Source of the DNA: Candidatus Nitrosotenuis sp. | Lineage (GTDB): Archaea > Thermoproteota > Nitrososphaeria > Nitrososphaerales > Nitrosopumilaceae | Assembly (NCBI GenBank): GCA_023252015.1 | Contig: JAHEXS010000030.1 | Span: forward strand, 1 to 10,548 | Direction of reading: 5' to 3' | Length of the DNA: 10,548 bases | Shown: positions 1-5,465 of the stretch, piece by piece | Layout: every line of letters starts with the position of its first letter | Position numbering within the stretch: the stretch's first letter is position 1 | Made by a program: the position numbers and the translations under genes | Notes under the pieces: model-generated | What the model was told of the DNA's origin: nothing | What the model saw: only the letters and a program-made list of their open reading frames with translations | The model's database searches: none

Positions 1-753
1 AAATCCACCGTTTCACTAAACCTTGCACTTGCACTTGCACAGTCTGGCGCAAAAGTTGGCCTGCTTGATGCCGACATCTACGGTCCTAGCATACCGCTAA
101 TGCTTGGAATGCAAAAGGCATTCATGGAAGTTGAAAACAACAAGCTCCAGCCTGCAATATCTCATGGAATCCAGGTGGTCTCATTTGGGTTCTTTGCAGA
201 GCAAGAACATCAGGCCGCCATTTATAGAGGACCAATTATTTCTGGAATACTAAAACAATTTCTTGTTGACACAAACTGGTCAAATCTTGATTATCTGATT
301 GTGGACCTGCCTCCAGGGACTGGAGACATCCCGCTTACCCTTGCACAGACAATACCAATTACTGGAATACTTGTTGTGACAACACCTCAGGAAGTTGCAA
401 GCAATGTTGCAGTAAAGGCAATTGGAATGTTTACCAAGCTGAATGTTCCGCTGATTGGAGTAGTTGAAAACATGAGCTATTTTCTGTGTCCTGATTGCAA
501 AAACAAGCATTACATCTTTGGTGAAGGGGGAGCTAGAAAAATCAGCGAAAAATACAGCATTCCGTTTATTGGCGAAATTCCGCTAAACTCTGGAATCATG
601 ACTGGCTCTGATACTGGAAAGCCGGTGATAATCACATACCCCACATCGCCATCAGCTGACGCAATTAGGGGCGCAGCAAAAAACGTGGCAGCGCAATGTA
701 GCATTCTTGCAGCAAAACTGAGAGAGGAAATGCAGAGCGACGCAGCAGCATAA
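1..753 (+). CDS. mrp: Mrp/NBP35 (ApbC)-family Fe-S cluster carrier ATPase, 5' partial
   Basis: The reading frame is open from base 1, so the start and the first part of the P-loop lie outside the window; 250 codons are visible. The first residues, KST, are the end of the deviant Walker A motif (GKGGVGKST). DADIYGPS follows at about residues 24-31 and DLPPGTGD at about 102-109, both Mrp/NBP35 signatures. The CPDC motif near residue 163 is the CxxC pair that binds a bridging Fe-S cluster in the dimer. Family members bind and transfer Fe-S clusters to apoproteins in the cytosol, using ATP. Whether an N-terminal DUF59/MIP18 domain exists cannot be seen. The next gene starts 11 bases after the stop on the same strand, so the two may be co-transcribed. 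ParA/MinD paralogues share the P-loop, but the CPDC and DIYGPS motifs favour Mrp. Confidence 0.95.
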   Translation, partial: KSTVSLNLALALAQSGAKVGLLDADIYGPSIPLMLGMQKAFMEVENNKLQPAISHGIQVVSFGFFAEQEHQAAIYRGPIISGILKQFLVDTNWSNLDYLIVDLPPGTGDIPLTLAQTIPITGILVVTTPQEVASNVAVKAIGMFTKLNVPLIGVVENMSYFLCPDCKNKHYIFGEGGARKISEKYSIPFIGEIPLNSGIMTGSDTGKPVIITYPTSPSADAIRGAAKNVAAQCSILAAKLREEMQSDAAA

Positions 754-764
754 ACGCTGAAGCA

Positions 765-1250
765 TTGAAACTACCAGAAAATCTCCGAGATCGTCTAAAA
801 ACACCACTTGGCATTCTATTGAGGGACACAACAAAAGAAAACATTCTGCGTCATATTGCCGATGATTCGTTTATCATAACAGTTGGCGATGCAACAACAG
901 AAAAAATGATCAAATTCAATCTGACTCCGTCACTCTCAATTGTTGACGGCCTTGAAAAAAGGAAAAAAAGAGCCATTCCACAAGGTACTGCAACAAAACT
1001 ATTTTGTGACAATCCTGCAGGGGAAATTACTCCACAAAGCATCAGTACCATAAAGGACGCCTTGAAATCAAAACCACCAGTCCAGATAATTGTAAATGGT
1101 GAAGAGGATCTTCTGGTAATTCCTGTCTGTATACATGCTCCACAAAATGCAGTTCTGATGTATGGTCAGCCAAACGAAGGACTAGTTATAGTCAAGATAA
1201 CACAAGAAATTAGAAATAAAACGCAAGAACTACTTAATCTAATGGATTAG
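765..1250 (+). CDS. GTP-dependent dephospho-CoA kinase (DUF359 family)
   Basis: A 161-residue protein matching the archaeal DUF359 family, which phosphorylates dephospho-CoA with GTP in the last step of coenzyme A synthesis. Visible family blocks are PLGILL (14-19), VGDATTEKM (about 41-49), SIVDG (58-62), NPAGEIT (about 83-89), NGEEDLLVIP (about 110-119) and YGQPNEGLV (about 133-141). The length is usual for the family. The chosen start is a TTG at 765. The frame contains no ATG before the first conserved block, and the TTG gives a normal N-terminus ahead of the PLGILL motif; no strong ribosome binding site is visible. It lies 11 bases after the Mrp gene and probably belongs to the same transcript. 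It is unrelated in sequence to bacterial CoaE. The family call is firm; the exact start is less so. Confidence 0.92.
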   Translation: MKLPENLRDRLKTPLGILLRDTTKENILRHIADDSFIITVGDATTEKMIKFNLTPSLSIVDGLEKRKKRAIPQGTATKLFCDNPAGEITPQSISTIKDALKSKPPVQIIVNGEEDLLVIPVCIHAPQNAVLMYGQPNEGLVIVKITQEIRNKTQELLNLMD

Positions 1251-1307
1251 GGGGTATGATGAGACGGTGGCTGTATGATCCATGATTACACACTAAATTC
1301 TGACCCC
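1251..1307 (+). ncRNA. Probable C/D box guide sRNA
   Basis: Directly after the preceding stop codon a 57-base element has the full layout of an archaeal C/D box sRNA. A terminal stem GGGG (1251-1254) pairs with CCCC (1304-1307). Box C is ATGATGA (1256-1262, perfect to RUGAUGA) and box D is CTGA (1300-1303). Between them lie a 12-base spacer (1263-1274), a D'-like ATGA (1275-1278, three of four), 3 bases, a C'-like ATGATTA (1282-1288, six of seven) and an 11-base spacer (1289-1299). These spacings suit an L7Ae/Nop5/fibrillarin particle guiding 2'-O-methylation. By the D+5 rule the methylated target bases would be a C in ACAGCCACCGUC and a U in AAUUUAGUGUG; I do not recognise the targets. T1255 is unpaired between stem and box C, a small imperfection. 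A T-rich stretch follows. It may be processed from the 3' UTR of the kinase transcript. Confidence 0.72.
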
Positions 1308-1319
1308 ATTTTATTTGAT

Positions 1320-1335
1320 CGAAACGTTAGATTAA
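1320..1335 (+). promoter_or_regulatory. Putative ppa promoter (BRE/TATA)
   Basis: A purine-rich CGAAAC (1320-1325), resembling a BRE, is followed by GTTAGATTAA (1326-1335). The TATA-like block is centred about 26 bases before the ATG at 1357, the spacing expected for a leaderless archaeal transcript. The match to a TATA box is only moderate. Confidence 0.4.
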
Positions 1336-1356
1336 TCGAACTTTAAGAAAAGAACA

Positions 1357-1896
1357 ATGAGCAAGAACTTTTGGCACGACATTGAGACTGGCATTGACAT
1401 TCCAGAAATAATCAACGTTGTAGTTGAAATCCCAAAGGGATCGCAAAACAAGTACGAGTATGACAAAAAGCACAACATGATAAAATTGGACCGAGTTTTG
1501 TTCTCACCATTTCACTATCCTGGGGACTATGGAATTATCCCGCAAACACTGTCTGATGACGGGGACCCGCTAGATGCACTGGTGTTGGTTACAAATCCTA
1601 CCTATCCTGGAATTCTAATCGAGTGCAGACCGCTTGGATTGCTCAGACTGACCGATGAAGGGAAAGCAGATGATAAGATAGTTTGTGTTTCAATAAACGA
1701 CCCAAGATACCTGAACACAAAGGACATTACAGACATTGAAAGCCACAATCTAAAGGAAATGGCCCACTTTTTCCAAGTGTACAAGGACCTCGAAGGAAAA
1801 AAAGTCGAGGTTCTGGGCTGGGAGTCTGCAGAAACTGCAAAAACAGTCATTATGGATGCCGTGAAAAACTACAAAAAAATATTGAAAAAATATTAG
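1357..1896 (+). CDS. ppa: Inorganic pyrophosphatase, soluble family I
   Basis: A 179-residue cytosolic enzyme that hydrolyses PPi to two phosphates with Mg2+, pulling forward nucleic acid, aminoacyl-tRNA and other biosyntheses. The family signature DGDPLD is at residues 68-73, carrying the metal-binding aspartates D68, D70 and D73. Other conserved active-site residues are visible: E24, K32 and E34 in the first strands, R46, Y54 and Y58 in the block RVLFSPFHYPGDYG, a DEGKADDK block at 100-107, and YK at 142-143. No key residue is missing, and the length is that of archaeal and bacterial family I enzymes. The ATG is preceded by a promoter-like element at leaderless spacing. A membrane pyrophosphatase lies about 0.5 kb downstream on the same strand. 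Confidence 0.97.
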   Translation: MSKNFWHDIETGIDIPEIINVVVEIPKGSQNKYEYDKKHNMIKLDRVLFSPFHYPGDYGIIPQTLSDDGDPLDALVLVTNPTYPGILIECRPLGLLRLTDEGKADDKIVCVSINDPRYLNTKDITDIESHNLKEMAHFFQVYKDLEGKKVEVLGWESAETAKTVIMDAVKNYKKILKKY

Positions 1897-1935
1897 ATCA
1901 AATAAACAAACTTTGGTGCAACAATTGACACCGTA

Positions 1936-1943
1936 TGATATAG
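1936..1943 (+). promoter_or_regulatory. Putative TATA element of the metallopeptidase gene
   Basis: ATGATATA-like sequence centred about 27 bases before the ATG at 1968, fitting a leaderless transcript. It overlaps the left part of the nearby inverted repeat system (GTATGAT at 1933-1939 against ATCATAC at 1960-1966). Confidence 0.4.
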
Positions 1944-1944
1944 A

Positions 1945-1964
1945 ATGATTTTAAGGAAAATCAT
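1945..1964. repeat. Perfect 8-bp inverted repeat ahead of the metallopeptidase start
   Basis: ATGATTTT (1945-1952), loop AAGG, AAAATCAT (1957-1964), ending 3 bases before the ATG at 1968. An alternative pairing exists between GTATGAT (1933-1939) and ATCATAC (1960-1966). It could be an operator at the transcription start, or an RNA hairpin acting as terminator for ppa. If the gene is leaderless, most of it would not be in the mRNA, which favours a DNA site or a ppa 3' end. Confidence 0.5.
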
Positions 1965-1967
1965 ACA

Positions 1968-2348
1968 ATGAGATTGGATCCTGACCTGAGGCTGAGCATT
2001 CTGGAAAAGGTAGGGATCTATTCTGGAAGACTTGCCATTTCTGAGCCGAAAGTACTCCTGACCACAAAGGAGGTACTTGAGATGCCAAAGGAAATTACAT
2101 CTGGGAGGCGAACTACTGCATACAAGTATTATGGGGTCTCGTACCTTTTGCACAATCTGGTTTTCATCAATGTGAAAAAAATCCCAGACGAAAAGGCACT
2201 AGACCACACCATATCGCATGAGCTCGTGCACCTGAGGTTTCCATATCTGAGTCATGGAAGGCGATTTAACAAATTGGTCCGCCAAGTTCTACGGGGCAAA
2301 ACATTTGGTCCATATCAAAAAAGAAAACAGCCCACTTTTTGTCAATAG
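1968..2348 (+). CDS. Small HExxH zinc metallopeptidase-like protein (SprT/YgjP-like)
   Basis: A 126-residue protein with the zinc-peptidase motif HELVH at residues 84-88. A further histidine (H96) sits in the block HGRRFNKLV, giving the HExxH-x7-HxxxF pattern seen in SprT/WSS1- and YgjP-like (M48-related) domains. H84 and H88 would bind zinc, E85 would be the catalytic base and H96 the third ligand. The N-terminal half is a short alpha/beta region with no signal peptide or membrane segment, so it should be cytosolic. The C-terminus is basic (about residues 98-120), which could suit nucleic-acid contact, but no zinc ribbon follows as it does in full SprT proteins. The substrate is unknown. The ATG has a TATA-like element 27 bases upstream. 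The stop codon at 2346-2348 abuts the hppA TATA box. Confidence 0.75.
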   Translation: MRLDPDLRLSILEKVGIYSGRLAISEPKVLLTTKEVLEMPKEITSGRRTTAYKYYGVSYLLHNLVFINVKKIPDEKALDHTISHELVHLRFPYLSHGRRFNKLVRQVLRGKTFGPYQKRKQPTFCQ

Positions 2349-2357
2349 TTTATATTT
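2349..2357 (+). promoter_or_regulatory. hppA promoter TATA box
   Basis: TTTATATTT is a near-ideal archaeal TATA box, starting at the base after the metallopeptidase stop codon. A transcription start about 26 bases on, near 2379, would leave a leader of about 6 bases before the ATG at 2385. Confidence 0.65.
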
Positions 2358-2384
2358 CCTAAAAATCGGCAGGCAGTTATCAAA

Positions 2385-4424
2385 ATGGTGCTGCAAGAAA
2401 TTCTTATCCCAGTGGGTGCAGCGATTGCTTCTTTTGCCGTTGCAGCTGGTTATGCCGTATGGGTTGGCAGACAAAAAACCGGAACAAAAGAAATGATGGA
2501 CATCTCCGACGCAGTAAAGGTCGGGGCATCTGCTTTCATCAAACGGGAAATGAAAATCATCATACCAATAGCAATTGGTCTTTCAGTGGTAATTGGTTAT
2601 TTTATTGGTCTATCAAACGGTATTGCGTTTGCAGTAGGTGCTGCACTCTCTGCAATTGCAGGCCTGGTATCTCTAAAAATTACAGTAAAGGCAGCAGTTA
2701 GGGCTGCAAATGCAACTCATAGTGGAATTGGCAAGACGTTTGCACTTGCATTTCGAGGAGGCGCAACAGTTGGACTTGCAGTACCTGCAATGGCGTTGCT
2801 TGCACTATCATTACTGTATCTGGTATTTCCAGACCCAATCACAATTGCAGGTGTGGTAATTGGCGCAAGTCTGATTGCACTGTTCATAAGAATCGGCGGT
2901 GGAATTTTCACAAAGGCTGCAGACATGGGTGCAGACTTGGTTGGAAAAGTAGAGGCAAACATTCCCGAGGATGACCCAAGAAACCCAGCTACAATAGCAG
3001 ACAATGTGGGTGATAACGTAGGAGATGCAGCCGGCATGGGCTCTGATGTCTACGAGTCATACGTTGTTACTGTTCTCGCATCACTTTTGATTGCAGCATT
3101 GATTGGCGCTCCAAAGATTTTCCTTTATCCAATTTTAGTTGGCGCATCAGGAATAATTGCATCAATAATTGGAACTGCGACAATTGGCTCAAAAGATGTT
3201 GCAGATGTTATGAAGCCGCTCAACAAATCATTTTACATTTCAGCGGCAATCGCAATCGCACTGAACTTTACACTCATATCGCTATTTCTTGGACAAAACA
3301 AGGTAACATACGCATTGTTTGGAAGCACCGTCATCGGTGTAATACTCGTTCCAATAATTCAAAGAATTACCGACTACTATACCAATTATAGATACAAGCC
3401 AGTAATCGAAATTGCAGACTCTGCAAAATGGGGCTATGCATCTCTTACGCTGACGGGAATAGTCAAAGGAATGCAATCAACCGGACCGTTCATGCTTGCA
3501 CTAGTTACAGCAATAATAATTTCATATGCAATTGCGTCATCTGCAGCACCTGATCCTTCACAGGCATTGCTCTATGGAATCTTTGGAACATCACTAACAG
3601 CAATGGCAATGCTAAGCCTTGCAGGAATTGTTCTGAGTATCGATGCATTTGGACCAATTGCGGACAATGCGGGCGGCATAGTGGAGATGACTGGCATGGG
3701 CGAAGAAAACCGCAAGGTAACTGATCAAATTTACGCAGTTGGAAACACAACAAAAGCAGTAACAAAGGGATTTGCAATTGCGAGTGCCGGACTTGCAGCA
3801 CTGGCAATGATTCAGGCATTCCAGTACGAGGCTGCAAAAATTTTCACACACAAGGTACTAGATTACAGTCTTTCAAATCCTGCAATGGTAATAGGCCTAC
3901 TTGTCGGAGGATTAATTCCATTTTTCATAACAAGTCAGCTTATTGGAGGTGTATCTCGCGCGGCATCAAAAATGGTAGACGAGGTAAGGCGCCAGTTCAA
4001 GGCAGACCCGGGCATTCTGACCGGAAAATCAAAACCCAACTATGCGCAATGTGTAGACATTGCAACCGTTGCCTCATTAAGAGAGCTTTGGAAATCTGCA
4101 TCAATTGCAATAGCGTCACCAATAATTCTTGGCATACTGCTTGGCCCACCTGCGGTAGCTGGACTTTTAATGGGAGCAGTAGTGACTGGAATCTTTTTGG
4201 CGTATCACCTTGCAAACACAGGAGGCGCATGGGATAATGCAAAGAAGCTCATTGAGATGCAGAAACGAAAAGGAAGCGAAGAGCACAAAGTCGCAGTTGT
4301 TGGAGATATCATCGGTGACCCATACAAAGACACAGCAGGGCCTGCACTGAACACCGTAATCAAACTCCTAAACACCGTATCAATAGTGTTTGTTGGGGCC
4401 TTTGTAGCAATTCTGGTTCTCTAA
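2385..4424 (+). CDS. hppA: Membrane-bound proton-translocating pyrophosphatase, K+-independent type
   Basis: A 679-residue integral membrane enzyme that couples PPi hydrolysis to ion pumping. The whole sequence is hydrophobic with about 16 likely membrane helices, typical of the family. Conserved blocks are DMGADLVGKVE (180-190), the PPi/Mg-binding segment PEDDPRNPATIADNVGDNVGD (194-214), DAFGPIADNAGG (420-431) and GDIIGDPYKDTAGPALN (640-656). The determinant motif reads GNTTKAVT (453-460). Lysine at residue 457 (alanine in K+-dependent enzymes) and threonine at 460 indicate the K+-independent class, whose characterised members pump H+. No catalytic aspartate appears lost. The family's usual length is about 670-800 residues, so this is a compact full-length form. 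It has its own strong TATA box and ends at a hairpin shared with the convergent gene. It probably recovers energy from PPi into proton motive force. Confidence 0.97.
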   Translation: MVLQEILIPVGAAIASFAVAAGYAVWVGRQKTGTKEMMDISDAVKVGASAFIKREMKIIIPIAIGLSVVIGYFIGLSNGIAFAVGAALSAIAGLVSLKITVKAAVRAANATHSGIGKTFALAFRGGATVGLAVPAMALLALSLLYLVFPDPITIAGVVIGASLIALFIRIGGGIFTKAADMGADLVGKVEANIPEDDPRNPATIADNVGDNVGDAAGMGSDVYESYVVTVLASLLIAALIGAPKIFLYPILVGASGIIASIIGTATIGSKDVADVMKPLNKSFYISAAIAIALNFTLISLFLGQNKVTYALFGSTVIGVILVPIIQRITDYYTNYRYKPVIEIADSAKWGYASLTLTGIVKGMQSTGPFMLALVTAIIISYAIASSAAPDPSQALLYGIFGTSLTAMAMLSLAGIVLSIDAFGPIADNAGGIVEMTGMGEENRKVTDQIYAVGNTTKAVTKGFAIASAGLAALAMIQAFQYEAAKIFTHKVLDYSLSNPAMVIGLLVGGLIPFFITSQLIGGVSRAASKMVDEVRRQFKADPGILTGKSKPNYAQCVDIATVASLRELWKSASIAIASPIILGILLGPPAVAGLLMGAVVTGIFLAYHLANTGGAWDNAKKLIEMQKRKGSEEHKVAVVGDIIGDPYKDTAGPALNTVIKLLNTVSIVFVGAFVAILVL

Positions 4425-4426
4425 CA

Positions 4427-4443
4427 AGTTTTAATCTAAAACT
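4427..4443. terminator. Bidirectional hairpin terminator between convergent genes
   Basis: AGTTTTA (4427-4433), loop ATC, TAAAACT (4437-4443): a perfect 7-bp stem with T4 and A4 runs in the arms. It starts 3 bases after the hppA stop and reaches the first base of the stop codon of the convergent - strand gene. T-runs occur on both strands, as expected for archaeal termination. Confidence 0.5.
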
Positions 4444-4628
4444 CAAGCATAGAAACCGTATTCGAATTGATCAAATGTGTCGGGCTTGCTGACCTTTCCT
4501 TGGTGCTCTTGAATGTATTTGTCAAGTTTTTGCAATTGTATGGAAATTGCCGAGTCGCTTGCTCTTGCCCCATAAATTTCAGCGTGAACCCTTTGCAGAT
4601 GTTCTCGATTCAATCTGACTTTCATCAT
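4443..4628 (-). CDS. Small protein of unknown function, 61 residues
   Basis: I do not recognise this protein. It is short, charged and rich in predicted helix (residues about 6-40, including HLQRVHAEIYG and IQLQKLDKYIQEH), with no signal peptide, membrane segment or cysteines. Two consecutive ATG codons (4628 and 4625) can start it. A TATA-like element sits about 25 bases before the first, supporting a real leaderless gene. It is convergent with hppA and ends inside the shared hairpin. The amphipathic helix could mediate dimerisation or binding to a partner; that is inference. The helical pattern and promoter favour coding, but a chance frame is not fully excluded. Confidence 0.6.
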   Translation of the reverse strand: MMKVRLNREHLQRVHAEIYGARASDSAISIQLQKLDKYIQEHQGKVSKPDTFDQFEYGFYA

Positions 4629-4648
4629 GGGGTATGATGGAACCCAAT

Positions 4649-4657
4649 TAATGTAAA
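4649..4657 (-). promoter_or_regulatory. Putative TATA element for the 61-residue protein gene
   Basis: On the - strand the sequence reads TTTACATTA, centred about 25 bases before the ATG at 4628, consistent with a leaderless transcript. Confidence 0.4.
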
Positions 4658-4708
4658 AGTGATCAAAAATCGTTTGTTTGATTTAATCAAAAAGGCATTT
4701 TTTTCAAA

Positions 4709-4736
4709 ACAAAAGATTAGGCTTTAAAATCAAAAC
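4709..4736 (-). terminator. T-rich termination region after the small Cys/His protein gene
   Basis: Directly after the stop codon at 4737 the - strand carries repeated T-runs (GGTTTTGATTTT, then CTTTTGTTTT just beyond). No stable hairpin is evident. Archaeal termination can use T-tracts alone. Confidence 0.3.
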
Positions 4737-4919
4737 CTATTCTAAAACGCGCGTCATATCAAGTTCATCAATCTGGGCCTCGATTGTCTTTCTTAGGGTA
4801 CTCTTGTGCTCATCGCAGAACCAAAAGTAACCGTCAATTGTTTCAAAACAGCCGCAAATCCACTGCGTCTTTTTGTCCCCCTCTACTGTGTGCTTGTTGT
4901 ATGTTGGCTCTTTTGTCAA
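4737..4919 (-). CDS. Small Cys/His (possible zinc-binding) protein
   Basis: I do not recognise a named family. From the TTG at 4919 the product is 60 residues, with a compact CGC-x10-CDEH pattern (C22, C24, C35, H38) in an aromatic setting (WICGCFETIDGYFWFCDEH) that could bind one metal ion. The C-terminal third (about 39-58) is a likely helix. No ATG exists in the frame. A TTG at 4943 would add eight residues, but it lies at the putative TATA element. A transcription start 26 bases from that element falls near 4922, favouring the TTG at 4919. The gene stands alone between two other small - strand genes. A small zinc-ribbon-like regulator or accessory factor is possible but unproven. The bias toward conserved-looking aromatic and Cys residues argues against a chance frame. 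Confidence 0.62.
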   Translation of the reverse strand: MTKEPTYNKHTVEGDKKTQWICGCFETIDGYFWFCDEHKSTLRKTIEAQIDELDMTRVLE

Positions 4920-4943
4920 CGCTCTGATATGAAAACAAATCAA

Positions 4944-4958
4944 TTAAAATCTATTTCG
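4944..4958 (-). promoter_or_regulatory. Putative promoter of the small Cys/His protein gene
   Basis: On the - strand CGAAAT is followed by AGATTTTAA, resembling the BRE/TATA pair ahead of ppa (CGAAAC then GTTAGATTAA). The centre near 4948 predicts a start near 4922, 3 bases before the TTG at 4919. Confidence 0.4.
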
Positions 4959-5018
4959 AGGTTTTGCGTAAAATCTGAAATTCCAATGTGCGTAAATATT
5001 TCAAAAATAATGAAAAGT

Positions 5019-5026
5019 AAAAAAAA
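5019..5026 (-). terminator. T8 tract after the DUF2024 gene
   Basis: Eight consecutive T on the - strand lie 2 bases beyond the TAA stop at 5029-5031, followed by further T-rich sequence. This is a typical archaeal oligo-T terminator without a hairpin. Confidence 0.5.
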
Positions 5027-5028
5027 GC

Positions 5029-5289
5029 TTATGGACAGCCTTCCATCTTTTGGATGAAGAATCCATTACTTTTGATTGCATCCTCTACTGGCTTTGGAGC
5101 GCCTTGCGAGTGGCAAAATTGACACTCTTCAGTTGTAACTTTTGCGCCTTTTTCGCCAACAGTTTCCAACCATTGCTTGGCATATTCGATTGCCTTGCCG
5201 TGGTCTTTGACATCTGTTATGACATCAAAATGCATCGTGTGGCCGTCTTTGGCCTCTACATATGTGTCGTACACGTGTATCTCTATCAT
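5029..5289 (-). CDS. DUF2024 family protein
   Basis: An 86-residue soluble protein matching the DUF2024 family. It begins with the strand-rich IEIHVYDTYVEA, followed by the hallmark GHTMHFDVIT (about 16-25), a helix with AIEYAKQWLETVG (about 33-45), and a C-terminal block TEECQFCHSQGAP (about 53-65) with a CQFC pair and a nearby histidine. The last residues, IQKMEGCP, are also typical. The family has no established biochemical role that I can name; the CxxC-H cluster could bind a metal or be redox active. The ATG at 5289 is supported by a TATA element exactly 26 bases upstream. An inverted repeat touching that element suggests regulated expression. Length is normal for the family. Confidence 0.85.
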   Translation of the reverse strand: MIEIHVYDTYVEAKDGHTMHFDVITDVKDHGKAIEYAKQWLETVGEKGAKVTTEECQFCHSQGAPKPVEDAIKSNGFFIQKMEGCP

Positions 5290-5310
5290 GTATTTTTTTT
5301 ACAAAAAGGG

Positions 5311-5319
5311 ATATTTAAT
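5311..5319 (-). promoter_or_regulatory. TATA box of the DUF2024 gene
   Basis: On the - strand ATTAAATAT is centred at 5315, 26 bases before the ATG at 5289, predicting a leaderless transcript starting at the A of the start codon. Confidence 0.6.
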
Positions 5320-5335
5320 TCAAGAACGGCTTGAA
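5319..5335. promoter_or_regulatory. Inverted repeat, candidate operator of the DUF2024 gene
   Basis: TTCAAG (5319-5324), spacer AACGG, CTTGAA (5330-5335): perfect 6-bp half-sites occupying the BRE side of the DUF2024 promoter and sharing one base with its TATA box. A dimeric regulator bound here would affect TFB/TBP loading. Confidence 0.45.
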
Positions 5336-5356
5336 CCCTTAGTTTTTTCACCCATG

Positions 5357-5383
5357 ATTCCAGACAAATATAATTTATCAACA
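5357..5383. repeat. Left copy of a 27-base direct repeat bracketing the three-gene cluster
   Basis: The block starts ATTCCAGACAAATA and ends TTTATCAACA. It matches 9861-9887 in the same orientation at 24 of 27 positions; the differences are G/C at 5363, T/C at 5371 and A/G at 5381. It lies between the DUF2024 promoter and the secreted-protein operon. A T6 run occurs just upstream of both copies, at nearly equal distance. Confidence 0.6.
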
Positions 5384-5413
5384 CTTCTAAATCCTATGCT
5401 AATGTATTATTCC

Positions 5414-5425
5414 AAATACGTATTT
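5414..5425. promoter_or_regulatory. 12-bp perfect palindrome, candidate operator of the operon
   Basis: AAATACGTATTT lies immediately upstream of the BRE/TATA-like element that precedes the first gene of the secreted-protein operon. Confidence 0.35.
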
Positions 5426-5429
5426 CATA

Positions 5430-5447
5430 AGAAATCTTATCTAATAT
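5430..5447 (+). promoter_or_regulatory. Putative promoter of the secreted-protein operon
   Basis: AGAAATC (BRE-like) followed by TTATCTAATA (5438-5447). The block centre near 5442 predicts a transcript start near 5468, at the beginning of the signal-peptide coding region, so the operon could be leaderless or nearly so. Confidence 0.4.
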
Positions 5448-5465
5448 GCATCCGTAGAAGAATAT

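Noticed and set aside
3505..3851. - strand open frames of 79-110 residues inside hppA.
   Set aside because: They are shadows of the hppA reading frame, which is fully conserved.
4578..4628. Possible - strand C/D box RNA: ATGATGA at the start of the 61-residue gene and CTGA about 50 bases on.
   Set aside because: There is no terminal stem next to the boxes and no convincing C'/D' pair. The ATGATGA is explained by the double ATG start codons plus AAA.
1254..4638. GTATGAT occurs at 1254, 1273, 1933 and 4632, all between genes.
   Set aside because: The first is box C of the sRNA and the third is part of an inverted repeat. A 7-base word at four places with no common position relative to starts is not a convincing regulatory motif.
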